A DNA stretch of 13,876 nt from DATDRQ01 sp035291645 (GTDB lineage: Bacteria; Chloroflexota; Anaerolineae; Anaerolineales; UBA4823): positions 1-13,876 of the forward strand of contig DATDRQ010000200.1 of the NCBI GenBank assembly GCA_035291645.1. Direction: 5' to 3'. This document shows, piece by piece, positions 1 to 6,591 of this stretch. Under the pieces are notes generated by a model, which had not been told where the DNA came from, searched no databases, and saw only the letters and a list, made by a program, of their open reading frames with translations. The first letter of the stretch is position 1; each line of letters begins with the position of its first letter. A program made the translations under genes and the position numbers.

Positions 1-1377
1 CATGCCTGCCTCGGTCGGCGGCGCCTGCTCGGGCAGCGGCTCAACGACCACCTCCAGCGGCCTGTCGCCGCGCGCCAGCCTTGCCGCGGCGGCGGCGATC
101 TCGGCCATGTCGCAGCCGCTCTCCACCGCCAGCTCCTCGACCAGGTTCAGGTACAGCTCCAGCTCTTCCTCTTCCAGCGTCTTCAAGATGCGCTCTTTGA
201 ACAGCGCCACCCGCCGCGCCGCCACGTCGGCTTTGGTGGGCGCCTTGACCGGCTCGATGCGCTGCCCGGTGTACTGCTCGATCTCGCGCAGCATGCGCTT
301 CTGGCGCGGGGTGACGAACAGAAGCGCCTTGCCCTCCCGCCCTGCCCGGGCGGTGCGCCCGATGCGGTGCACGTACGACTCGGTGTCGTAAGGGATGTCG
401 TAGTTGACCACCATGCCGATGCGCTCCACGTCCCAGCCGCGCGCCGCCACGTCGGTCGCCACCACGATTTCCACCTGCCCGCTGCGCAGCCGGCGCACGG
501 TCTGCTCGCGCTGTGCCTGGTTCATGTCGCCATGCATGGCCTCGGCCGCGTAGCCGCGCGCCTGCAACTTCTCCGCCAGGTCCGCCGCGCCGATCTTGGT
601 CTGGGCGAAGATCAGCACTGCCTCCCCCGGCTCGGTCTCGGTCTCCAGCACGTGCGAGAGCGCCTCCAGCTTCTGCCCCTCCGAGGCGATCAGGTAGCGC
701 TGCTGCACGGTCGGCACCGTCAGCGTCTTGTGCTCGATCTCGATCGTCACCGGGTCGTGCAGGTAGCGGTCGGCGATGCGGCGGATCTCCTGCGGGATGG
801 TCGCCGAGAAGAGCGCCTTCTGCAGCTCGCCGGGCGCCTGGCTCAGGATCCACTCCACGTCCTCGATGAAGCCCATGCGCAACATCTCGTCGGCCTCGTC
901 CAGCACCACCATCTTCAGCGAGGCGAAGTCCAGCGTGCCGCGCCGCAGGTGATCCATGATGCGGCCTGGCGTGCCGACCACCACGTGCACGCCGCTCCTC
1001 AGCCGGTTGATCTGCTGCTGGATCGACTGCCCGCCGTACACCGGCAACACCCGGATGCGCCCCAGGTGCTTGCCGTAGGTGTAGAAGGCCTCCGCCACCT
1101 GGATGGCCAGCTCGCGGGTCGGGGTCAGCACCAGCGCCTGCGGCGCGTTCTCGTTCAGGTCCAGCTGCTGCAGGACCGGCAGGGCGAAGGCGGCCGTCTT
1201 GCCGGTGCCGGTCTGCGCCTGCCCGATCACGTCCCGGCCCGCCAGCATCAGCGGGATGGTCTTGACCTGGATCGGCGTCGCTTGTTCATAGCCGGCGTCC
1301 TCGATCGTCTTCCGCAGCACATCGCTCAAGCCCAACTGGTCGAAGGCGACTGAATCAGGTTCTGGATCCTGGTCCAT
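1..1377 (-). CDS. deaD: DEAD-box ATP-dependent RNA helicase (DeaD/CshA type), 3' end outside window
   Basis: ATP-dependent RNA unwinding, typically in ribosome assembly, mRNA turnover and cold adaptation (family knowledge). The reading frame from the ATG at 1377 stays open for 459 codons to base 1, so the C-terminus is missing. Visible motifs: Q motif near T35-Q37, Walker A AQTGTGKT (54-61), PTRELA (86-91), TPGR (136-139), DEAD (160-163), SAT (191-193), the HGD region of the helicase C domain (282-284), ATDVAARG (307-314) and HRIGRTARAG (337-346). Residues about 380-440 are helical and acidic, like the dimerisation region of DeaD/CshA proteins; any RNA-binding DbpA domain would lie beyond the edge. 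A Shine-Dalgarno-like AAAGGA lies about 9 bases upstream of the ATG. The reductase gene ends 7 bp upstream, so the two are probably cotranscribed. Motif V has Trp315 where Leu or Ile is usual. Confidence 0.95.
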   Translation of the reverse strand, partial: MDQDPEPDSVAFDQLGLSDVLRKTIEDAGYEQATPIQVKTIPLMLAGRDVIGQAQTGTGKTAAFALPVLQQLDLNENAPQALVLTPTRELAIQVAEAFYTYGKHLGRIRVLPVYGGQSIQQQINRLRSGVHVVVGTPGRIMDHLRRGTLDFASLKMVVLDEADEMLRMGFIEDVEWILSQAPGELQKALFSATIPQEIRRIADRYLHDPVTIEIEHKTLTVPTVQQRYLIASEGQKLEALSHVLETETEPGEAVLIFAQTKIGAADLAEKLQARGYAAEAMHGDMNQAQREQTVRRLRSGQVEIVVATDVAARGWDVERIGMVVNYDIPYDTESYVHRIGRTARAGREGKALLFVTPRQKRMLREIEQYTGQRIEPVKAPTKADVAARRVALFKERILKTLEEEELELYLNLVEELAVESGCDMAEIAAAAARLARGDRPLEVVVEPLPEQAPPTEAGM

Positions 1378-1384
1378 ACCGATA

Positions 1385-1882
1385 TTATCCTTTGTTCTTG
1401 GAAAAAAGTTCCGGCTCGCAGGGAAGAATGGCGATCAAGGCCTTCTCTCTGGCGAAACTCTCCAGACTGGCCCGGTTTGCCCAGGGAGATACCCCTTCCA
1501 GCAGCATGATCAGCCGGATCATCAATGGGTGGCGCTGCCTGCGCAGCTCCAGGAAATCGGCAATCCGGTTAGGATCAGTGACCGGTTCGGCCACTGCCTC
1601 GAACTGATGGTCCCTGATCTGCACACACACCCTTGGGTTAGCGAGAATATTTCGAAACCAGTCTGCCTGCTGGCCGCGGGCGGAAGCCGTATAAACCACC
1701 CCGTCTACAACCTCGAATTGGAGCGGGGTAACCCTCGGCTGTCCAGATTTCCGACCGGTGGTGGTGAGCAGCAGGACCAGACCGCGCGGGCCGGTCCCAT
1801 GCCGGTAATTGGCAACCATGCGCTGGTTGATCCTTCTCAGCCGGTGATAAATCGAGGCTTTTGCCGGTTTTGTGGGGTTCAT
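1385..1882 (-). CDS. Nitroreductase/deazaflavin (F420)-dependent oxidoreductase family protein (DUF385)
   Basis: 165 residues, a usual length for the small split-barrel Ddn-like family that uses F420H2 or a related flavin to reduce quinones, nitro compounds or other acceptors. The pattern LLLTTTGRKSGQPRVTPLQF (37-56) followed by VDGVVYTASARG and ADWFRNILANPRV is characteristic: the TTGRKSG stretch binds the cofactor phosphate, and WFRNIxANP is the second family signature. There is no signal peptide or membrane segment. The ATG at 1882 has no strong Shine-Dalgarno. The gene is first in a minus-strand pair with the helicase (7-bp gap); this proximity need not mean shared function. The real cofactor and substrate cannot be read from sequence, and F420 use is inferred from the family. 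Confidence 0.85.
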   Translation of the reverse strand: MNPTKPAKASIYHRLRRINQRMVANYRHGTGPRGLVLLLTTTGRKSGQPRVTPLQFEVVDGVVYTASARGQQADWFRNILANPRVCVQIRDHQFEAVAEPVTDPNRIADFLELRRQRHPLMIRLIMLLEGVSPWANRASLESFAREKALIAILPCEPELFSKNKG

Positions 1883-1945
1883 AGAGGTTTATCTTTTGCT
1901 GTAGATGCCGAATTTACAGTGCGACTCAACGCGTGAAAACAGGGG

Positions 1946-1970
1946 GCGAGTTGCCTGAAAATCAACTCGC
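1946..1970 (-). promoter_or_regulatory. 8-bp perfect hairpin in the leader of the reductase gene
   Basis: GCGAGTTG (1946-1953) is exactly complementary to CAACTCGC (1963-1970), with a 9-base loop. It lies 64-88 bases upstream of the reductase ATG, between the start and a TATAAT-like box. It could be a leader structure or an operator. There is no U-tract, so it is not a clear terminator. Confidence 0.4.
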
Positions 1971-1995
1971 AAGAATAACGAACCGCTCTGGTCTA

Positions 1996-2025
1996 ATTAT
2001 ATGATATCCAACCGGGAAGACACAA
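1996..2025 (-). promoter_or_regulatory. Possible sigma-70 promoter for the reductase-helicase pair
   Basis: On the minus strand a perfect TATAAT lies at 2001-1996. The best -35 match, TTGTGT, is about 18 bases further upstream (near 2025-2020) and matches TTGACA only partly. Distance to the reductase ATG is about 115 bases. The region is locally AT-rich. The -10 is good and the -35 weak, so this is tentative. Confidence 0.3.
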
Positions 2026-2208
2026 GTTGACCAACCTGGATCACGTATTTGTCGAATGTATTTCCCTTTCTCCTCCCGGTCTAACCCAACCCATACCCAC
2101 AATTCCCCCCAAAGTTCCCCCGCTGATCCCCTTGCTTTCCGGCCCGAAAAGGCGTACAGTGGGGCTGTCCCCCGATCCTCGCTAAGAAGAGCTTGAGCTC
2201 TCTTTCTA

Positions 2209-2257
2209 CTGCTACTACTGCCTCTGAAAGAGAAAAAGAAAGAGGCAGTAGTAGCAG
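2209..2257. repeat. 17-bp perfect inverted repeat with purine-rich loop
   Basis: CTGCTACTACTGCCTCT (2209-2225) is exactly complementary to 2241-2257, separated by a 15-base loop made only of A and G (2226-2240). Neither side has a T-tract, so it does not look like an intrinsic terminator. It could be a small palindromic repeat or the stem of an unannotated RNA. Confidence 0.75.
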
Positions 2258-2313
2258 AAGGCAGCTGAAGAGGACCAGCTGTTAATGGCAGCCCTTTTAA
2301 GATCTGCCGACCA

Positions 2314-2336
2314 AAAGCGCGCCATCTGCGCGCTTT
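2314..2336. terminator. GC-rich hairpin with short A/T flanks, possible bidirectional terminator
   Basis: AAAGCGCGC (2314-2322) pairs perfectly with GCGCGCTTT (2328-2336) around a 5-base loop. A run of As before it and three Ts after it give it a terminator-like look on both strands, but the T-tract is short. No gene clearly ends here, so this may be another palindromic repeat. Confidence 0.35.
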
Positions 2337-2408
2337 CAGGAGGTGCGAAATGGTGTTCCCGCTTACCAATCCGGTCGCTTTAAGACCAAACCGGGCAGCC
2401 CCACGAAG

Positions 2409-2534
2409 TTATCCACAGATTATCCACAACCGGGAAAACCCGAAGGGTCTGAGCTGCCCGTCTCTGGAGAAAACGAGCAATGGAGACCCTTCGGGTTTGG
2501 CAAAGAATGTGCATTTGTGTAATTCGTGGATAAT
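2409..2534. repeat. MITE-like nested palindrome with DnaA-box-like ends
   Basis: Outer arms ATTATCCAC (2419-2427) and GTGGATAAT (2526-2534) are perfect complements. Inner arms AAACCCGAAGGGTCT (2436-2450) and 2484-2498 are perfect over 15 bp, with a 33-base centre. The left end also carries TTATCCACA twice (2409-2417 and 2420-2428), 11 bp apart, which matches the DnaA-box consensus. The nested symmetry looks more like a non-autonomous repeat element than an origin. A related end motif (AATTATCCACC) recurs at 8717-8727. Confidence 0.6.
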
Positions 2535-2552
2535 TCCCCGTCCTGCATGCCA

Positions 2553-3020
2553 ATGATCCTGACCGACGAGCAGTGGCGTTTGATCCAATACCTGGTCCCG
2601 CCTGCCCCGCAGCCGGTGATGCGCGGCCTGCCCTTCCTCGACCGGCGCGCCGTGCTGGACGGCATCCTGTGGAAGCTCTCCGGGCACACTCCCTGGCAAG
2701 AGCTGCCGCCCGATTTCCCGCCCTGGCAAACCTGCGCCAGCTGCTACCGGCTGTGGCGCCAAACAGGCGTCATGCAGCAGGTCTTCCTGGCCTTATACAC
2801 CGACCTGGCGGACCGCGGCCGGCTGCCCCTCTCGCGGGCGCTGCGCGACGGCAGCCTGACCCTGGCGTGCACTTCCGGGCATGTCCGCTTTGTGGTATCG
2901 CCTGCTCTGGAAGGCACCTGGCAGCTGGCCACCGCCCGCCTGTTGCTATCCCTGGCGCTCGAGGATCTGCGCGCCGGGCCCAGACCCAGCCTGCGGGTTC
3001 GCCCGGCCCGCCGGCGGTAG
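2553..3020 (+). CDS. Orphan IS5-type transposase N-terminal domain protein (DUF4096-like), no catalytic domain
   Basis: About 155 residues from the ATG at 2553; ATG 2547 and GTG 2526 are alternative starts. The first ~90 residues match the N-terminal domain of IS5-family transposases: a LTDEQWRLIQ start, a DRRAVLDGILWKL block, then TPWQELPPDFPPWQT and YRLWRQTGV. In a full transposase this precedes a DDE nuclease domain, but the protein instead continues for about 65 unrelated residues (a WQLATARLLLSLALEDLR stretch and an Arg/Pro-rich tail) and stops. No acidic triad, no second transposase frame and no clear terminal repeats of an IS are visible. It is either a truncated transposase or a domesticated DNA-binding protein. 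Base composition matches neighbouring genes, so there is no sign of recent arrival. Confidence 0.6.
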   Translation: MILTDEQWRLIQYLVPPAPQPVMRGLPFLDRRAVLDGILWKLSGHTPWQELPPDFPPWQTCASCYRLWRQTGVMQQVFLALYTDLADRGRLPLSRALRDGSLTLACTSGHVRFVVSPALEGTWQLATARLLLSLALEDLRAGPRPSLRVRPARRR

Positions 3021-3031
3021 AGCGCATGCCT

Positions 3032-3087
3032 GTAGTGACGACTTCAGTCGTTTTCTGGCCGGTCGGAACGACTGAAGTCGTCACTAC
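3032..3087. repeat. 21-bp perfect inverted repeat
   Basis: The arm starting GTAGTGACGACTTCAGTCGT (3032-3052) is exactly complementary to 3067-3087 with a 14-base loop. A short GTTTT follows on the plus strand, so it might act as a terminator for the transposase-like gene that ends at 3020. Its length and perfection also fit a palindromic repeat element inserted upstream of the PadR gene. Confidence 0.75.
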
Positions 3088-3187
3088 GTTTTCCCAGACT
3101 CAATGTTTTTCCCGGTTAGTCTCGTCCGGCTAGGGCCTCGACTCCGGCCCCCTGCACGAAAAGCTCACCCAGGAGCTGCGCCGCGGG

Positions 3188-3472
3188 GTGCTCGCCCTGG
3201 CGGCGCTCAGCCAGCTGCAAGAGCCGCACTACGGCTACTCCCTGATCGACGAGCTCGCCCGCCAGGGTCTGGAGATCGACCAGGGCACGCTCTACCCGCT
3301 GCTGCGCCGCCTGGAAGAACAGGGCCTGCTGGAGAGCTCCTGGAACGTGGAAGGCGCGCGGCCGCGCCGCTATTACGCCCTCAGTCCGGCCGGTAAGCGG
3401 CTGCTTCCCAGGCTCGCCCAGGACTGGCAGCAGCTCACCAGCGTGATTCAAGGAATCTTAGAACAAGGATGA
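3188..3472 (+). CDS. PadR-family transcriptional regulator (start uncertain)
   Basis: 94 residues from GTG 3188. Winged-helix regulator of the short PadR class: LSQLQEPHYGYSLIDELARQ, then GTLYPLLRRLEEQGLLESSW and PRRYYALSPAGKRLL, ending in a short helix for dimerisation. These usually repress their own operon. The frame is open upstream to a TAG at 3131-3133 and encodes LHEKLTQELRRG just before the GTG, which matches the usual first helix of PadR proteins. The native start is therefore likely upstream, yet the only start-like codons there are CTG (3152, 3176). An AGGAG at 3171-3175 could serve GTG 3188. The stop overlaps the next gene's ATG by 4 bases, indicating translational coupling with the HAAS protein, the usual partner of this PadR type. 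Confidence 0.8.
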   Translation: MLALAALSQLQEPHYGYSLIDELARQGLEIDQGTLYPLLRRLEEQGLLESSWNVEGARPRRYYALSPAGKRLLPRLAQDWQQLTSVIQGILEQG

Positions 3473-4515
3473 ATCTGATGGATAGAAAAACAGAACTGAT
3501 CGAACGCTATATCCACGCCGTCGGGGGCCGCCTGCCGCGCAAGAATCGCGCCGACATCCAGGCCGAGCTGCGCTCCCTGCTGCAGGACAGCCTGGAATCG
3601 CAGGCCGGTGGGGAACCCAGCGAAGAAGACGTGGTCAATATGCTCAAGGAATTCGGCCCGCCGGAGAAGGTGGCCGCCTCCTACTGGCCCGAGGGCCAGT
3701 ACCTGATCGGCCCGCGCCTCTTCCCGCTCTTCCGCCTGGTGGTCGGCATCGCCCTGACCGTGTTCGCGATCGTCCAGCTGGTCCTGCTGGGCGTCACGGC
3801 GGTCTTCAACCCGCAGGAGCTGAACCTCCTGGAGTTCGCCGGCGGCCTGTTCAACAGCCTGATCTACACCTTCGGCATGATTGTGCTGGTCTTCGCCGTC
3901 TTGCAGTATTTCGATGTGCGCCCCGGGACGGAGGACGAGCCCTGGGACCCGCTCGACCTGCCCGAAATCGATGAGCCTGACCAGATCAAGCGCGGCGAGC
4001 TGATCGCCGGGATCGTCTTCGGCCTGATCTTCATCGCTTTCCTGGTCTTCTTCGTCACCGGCAGGATGGACACCATCTTCGGCCGCGACGTACAGTTCTT
4101 CCTCAACCCGGTCCTGACGACCTTCCTGCCGCTGATCATCCTGTCCTTCCTGCTCGACACGGTCCTGGACGTGTACCTGTTGTGGCGCGGGCGCTGGACG
4201 ACTGCCACCCGCCTGGTCAAGATCGGCGTCAACCTGTTCAGCATCTACATCCTGGCGCAGCTGCTCGGCGGGCACAACGCCTGGCTGGCGGAGCGCGGCG
4301 CCACAGGCTTCTTCAGCAGCCTGGAGAATCTCCCGCAGGGCATAACCAGCTTCCCGGCTGAGACCACCCAGATCCTGGTCATGCAAGCCTTCCGCATGGC
4401 CTTCATCATCGCCCTGATCGTGACCGCCGTGGAGACGGCCGGGCAGGCTTACCGGCTGGTCAGGCGCCTGGCAGGCAGCCCGGTTCCCCCCAGGCTGCCA
4501 ACCGCAGGAGGCTAG
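3469..4515 (+). CDS. HAAS-domain multipass membrane protein, partner of PadR regulator
   Basis: 348 residues. The N-terminal ~70 residues are the cytosolic HAAS-type helical module: ERYIHAVGGRLPRKNRADIQAEL, then a SEEDVVNMLKEFGPPEKVAASY block typical of proteins encoded next to PadR regulators. Hydrophobic segments follow at about 86-110, 128-149, 177-197, 211-232, 250-267 and 300-322, separated by an acidic loop (154-173, rich in Asp, Glu and Pro). Family knowledge links HAAS proteins to membrane-associated signalling controlled by PadR, but the signal and output are unknown. The ATG at 3469 overlaps the PadR stop (ATGA); ATG 3478 is an alternative. The gene ends 5 bp from the stop of the convergent Hint lipoprotein gene, so no separate terminator space exists. 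Confidence 0.8.
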   Translation: MNLMDRKTELIERYIHAVGGRLPRKNRADIQAELRSLLQDSLESQAGGEPSEEDVVNMLKEFGPPEKVAASYWPEGQYLIGPRLFPLFRLVVGIALTVFAIVQLVLLGVTAVFNPQELNLLEFAGGLFNSLIYTFGMIVLVFAVLQYFDVRPGTEDEPWDPLDLPEIDEPDQIKRGELIAGIVFGLIFIAFLVFFVTGRMDTIFGRDVQFFLNPVLTTFLPLIILSFLLDTVLDVYLLWRGRWTTATRLVKIGVNLFSIYILAQLLGGHNAWLAERGATGFFSSLENLPQGITSFPAETTQILVMQAFRMAFIIALIVTAVETAGQAYRLVRRLAGSPVPPRLPTAGG

Positions 4516-4520
4516 AGCCG

Positions 4521-5531
4521 TTACTGAGACCCACCCGCCAGCGTGCTGGCGATCAAAATGCCATTGGCCCAATAGAAACCGGTTTCGCCGGCGGGCAGCA
4601 GGTCGTAGGTAGCCAGGCCGGTATAAGGTTCGCGTCCGACGGAGAGAACCTTCGCGCCGTCAAGAGCCTGGCCTACCCGCAGGTTCCCCACCCAGCGCCC
4701 GTCGGTGGTGGGATGGCCGGGGGAGACCCGCAATTCCCGGCCGTCATCCAACACCACGTGGACGACCTGGTGGGAAGCAGGAACGGCGACCCGACTGGTT
4801 TGCATGACCGGCCGCGCCACCCGCTCCCCGGCCCGGTCCCGGGTCCATACCAGCGTTCCGGCGCGCAGATCCTGCACGGGAATGGGACCGCCGGGCGTGT
4901 CGATCAGCGTGCCGGCTGCCAGGCAGATCGGGCAGGCGGCGAAGGAGGGCTCACGCTGCTGGACGGTGACCGCACCCTGGCCGTCGATCTGACCCGTGAT
5001 CAGTTCACCCTGGCCCTCGGTCTTCGCTTGCTGGATCTGGAAGCGGTAGCCCTCCCCGCTGAGCTCAAAGGGGATCGCCGCCAGCCGTTTGTGTTCCCGG
5101 TAAATCAGCAGCTTTTGGTCGTCGGCGAAGGAAGACAGCCCGGCCATATTGTTGTGTTCCAGGATGGCGTCGAATTCCTCAATGTTGACCTGTAATTCCG
5201 GGAAACGCTGGCGGGCCAGGTCGAGCTCATCCTCCCGGGCGACAGGGTAGTAGTCCGGGTCGCAGAAGAACAGATCTGGAAACTGGGCCAGCACGCGATA
5301 CTTAAGTTCCGTGGGGGCCAACCCGCCGGGCAAGGCCGGGATCGGGGTGAGCGTCGGGGGTGTGGAAGTAGCAGGCGGGGTGTAGTCGGGCGGCAGCTCG
5401 GTGATGATCACCGGTTCGACCGTGCCAACGATGGCGGTGCTGACGATGGCAGTGGTTTCCAGACCGGCCGGGCTGCAGGCGGTCAACAGGATTGCCAGAC
5501 AAATCACATGTAACCAGTCTATGCGTTTCAC
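4521..5531 (-). CDS. Lipoprotein with C-terminal Hint (hedgehog/intein) autoprocessing domain
   Basis: 336 residues from GTG 5531 (GGAGAG about 10 bases upstream). A lipoprotein signal peptide ends in LLTAC, so Cys19 should be lipidated. A Thr/Pro-rich stalk (about 48-68) follows, then an unrecognised domain (75-195) with FFCDPDYYPVAR and KLLIYREHKRL. Residues 203-330 match a Hint fold: block A begins CLAAGTLIDTPGGPIPVQDL (nucleophile candidate Cys203; Cys200 also near), block B is GRELRVSPGHPT with His273 (Ser instead of the usual Thr in TxxH) followed by LRVGQAL. The end, YDLLPAGETGFYWANGILIA, resembles the last Hint strands but lacks the terminal His-Asn, and only about eight residues follow. 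Splicing is therefore not expected. Thioester-type N-terminal cleavage, as in hedgehog, would release the lipid-anchored N-terminal part and is possible. Substrate and role are unknown. Confidence 0.75.
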   Translation of the reverse strand: MKRIDWLHVICLAILLTACSPAGLETTAIVSTAIVGTVEPVIITELPPDYTPPATSTPPTLTPIPALPGGLAPTELKYRVLAQFPDLFFCDPDYYPVAREDELDLARQRFPELQVNIEEFDAILEHNNMAGLSSFADDQKLLIYREHKRLAAIPFELSGEGYRFQIQQAKTEGQGELITGQIDGQGAVTVQQREPSFAACPICLAAGTLIDTPGGPIPVQDLRAGTLVWTRDRAGERVARPVMQTSRVAVPASHQVVHVVLDDGRELRVSPGHPTTDGRWVGNLRVGQALDGAKVLSVGREPYTGLATYDLLPAGETGFYWANGILIASTLAGGSQ

Positions 5532-5649
5532 AATAAATATCTCTCCGTTCTTCGTAATACTTATAAGACGTCAGAAGGTGTTGGAAAGTTCTCTATGTTC
5601 GGAAAGTAGCTTAGCCCCTTATAAGTCTCGACGGCCACAAAGCCCTGAG

Positions 5650-6537
5650 CTACATTCCTTCCCTAACTGACTCCGTTGTTTGCCTCTCCAGCACCTGCTC
5701 CACCCAGCGGGTGACGTCGCGCACCACCCGGTCGCGCAGCAGCTCGTTGTGGGGCTCGTGCAGGCAGTCCGGATAGACCACCAGGCGCTTCTCCGTTGAG
5801 GCGATCTGCTCGAAGTAGCGGCGGGCGCCCTCGACCGTGTTGACCGGGTCGTTATCCCCATGGATGAACAGCACCGGCAGCCGGATGGCCTGCGGGTTGT
5901 TTTTCACCCGCTCGACCGTCTTCAGCGACTCGGCGCCCCAGCGTGCGGTCACCGCGTGCAGCACCAGCGGGTCCTCGTCGAAGGCCTGAATCACCGCCGG
6001 GTCCTGCGAGAGCTTCTTCGAGAAATCCTTCTCCAGCTTGATCGAGAAAGTGGGCCAGAGGCGCGAGAGCAGCTTCGCCAGGGCGATTTGCCGGGGCGTC
6101 CCCACCCCAACCGGCTCGATTGCCGCTCCGGAGATGACCGCCCCGCGCACCTCCTCGGGCGACTCCATCAGGTAGTCCAGCACCACCAGCGAGCCCATGC
6201 TGTGCCCGTACAGGAAGGCCGGGACGCCAGCCAGTAAGCTGGCGACCTGTCTCAGCGCGGCGCGCAGGTCGTCCCGGTAATCCTCCCAGGCGTGGATGTG
6301 CCCGCGGGCGCCGTCCGAGCGCCCGTGGCCGCGATGATCGTAGGCGAACACGGCAAAGCCGGCCTTCACCAGCCCCTGGGTGAGAAATTCATAGCGCCCG
6401 CTGTGCTCGCCGATCCCATGCACGCAGACCAGCGCCGCCCGCGGCGGCTCCTGCGGTCGGAGGAGCTGGTAGTACAGACGGCTGCGGTCCTGTCCCGCAA
6501 AGTATCCGTTGGTCGTCCGCATAACATCTATCTCCAT
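5650..6537 (-). CDS. Alpha/beta hydrolase, monoacylglycerol lipase-like (serine aminopeptidase S33/Hydrolase_4)
   Basis: 295 residues, normal for the family, with no signal peptide. It likely hydrolyses ester bonds of monoacylglycerols or lysophospholipids in the cytoplasm or at the membrane face. HGIGEHSGRYEF (40-51) is the oxyanion region, YDHRGHGRSDG (66-76) the conserved strand-loop, GHSMG (111-115) the nucleophile elbow with Ser113, GDNDPV (227-232) carries the acid Asp230, and CLHEPHNE (258-265) carries the catalytic His260. All triad residues are present. The ATG at 6537 has a strong GAAGGGAG about 5 bases upstream, favouring it over Met6. It lies 54 bp downstream of the PLP enzyme on the same strand, with a small repeat hairpin between, so they may be cotranscribed. 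Substrate preference cannot be read from sequence. Confidence 0.9.
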   Translation of the reverse strand: MEIDVMRTTNGYFAGQDRSRLYYQLLRPQEPPRAALVCVHGIGEHSGRYEFLTQGLVKAGFAVFAYDHRGHGRSDGARGHIHAWEDYRDDLRAALRQVASLLAGVPAFLYGHSMGSLVVLDYLMESPEEVRGAVISGAAIEPVGVGTPRQIALAKLLSRLWPTFSIKLEKDFSKKLSQDPAVIQAFDEDPLVLHAVTARWGAESLKTVERVKNNPQAIRLPVLFIHGDNDPVNTVEGARRYFEQIASTEKRLVVYPDCLHEPHNELLRDRVVRDVTRWVEQVLERQTTESVREGM

Positions 6538-6574
6538 CTATTCTCCCTTCTGAAATTCGCCCAGCCGCCAGTGC

Positions 6575-6589
6575 CGGGTTAGAAACCCG
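6575..6589. repeat. Short palindromic repeat (CGGGTT-AGA-AACCCG)
   Basis: Perfect 6-bp stem with 3-base loop in the gap between the PLP enzyme and the hydrolase, flanked by GTAGGT on the minus strand side. I recall this type of short palindrome as recurring between genes in several bacterial groups. It could be a REP-like insertion or a weak processing or termination stem; there is no T-tract. Confidence 0.5.
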
Positions 6590-6591
6590 AC

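Larger units (their letters stand above)
1883..2552. other. Gene-poor intergenic region rich in perfect hairpins
   Basis: About 670 bp without a convincing gene. The minus-strand frame at 1962-2369 could encode 135 residues, but it is low complexity, runs through the hairpins and resembles no family I recognise. The stretch lies between the divergently transcribed reductase and the transposase-like gene. It contains at least four inverted repeats, listed separately, which look like accumulated palindromic repeat elements. Confidence 0.7.

Noticed and set aside
367..1353. Long plus-strand open frame opposite the helicase
   Set aside because: Shadow of the deaD-like gene: His/Leu/Arg-rich with no recognisable domain, while the minus frame carries all helicase motifs.
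1962..2369. Minus-strand 135-codon open frame
   Set aside because: Low-complexity sequence over several hairpins, no family resemblance, and no convincing ribosome binding site.
2409..2428. Chromosomal replication origin
   Set aside because: Only two perfect boxes plus one near copy, no dnaA or dnaN neighbour and no clear AT-rich unwinding region. The boxes also form the ends of a nested palindrome, so a repeat element explains them better.
3448..4572. Long minus-strand open frame opposite the HAAS gene
   Set aside because: Very rich in Gln/Asp/Glu/His, typical of an antisense frame of a membrane protein gene.
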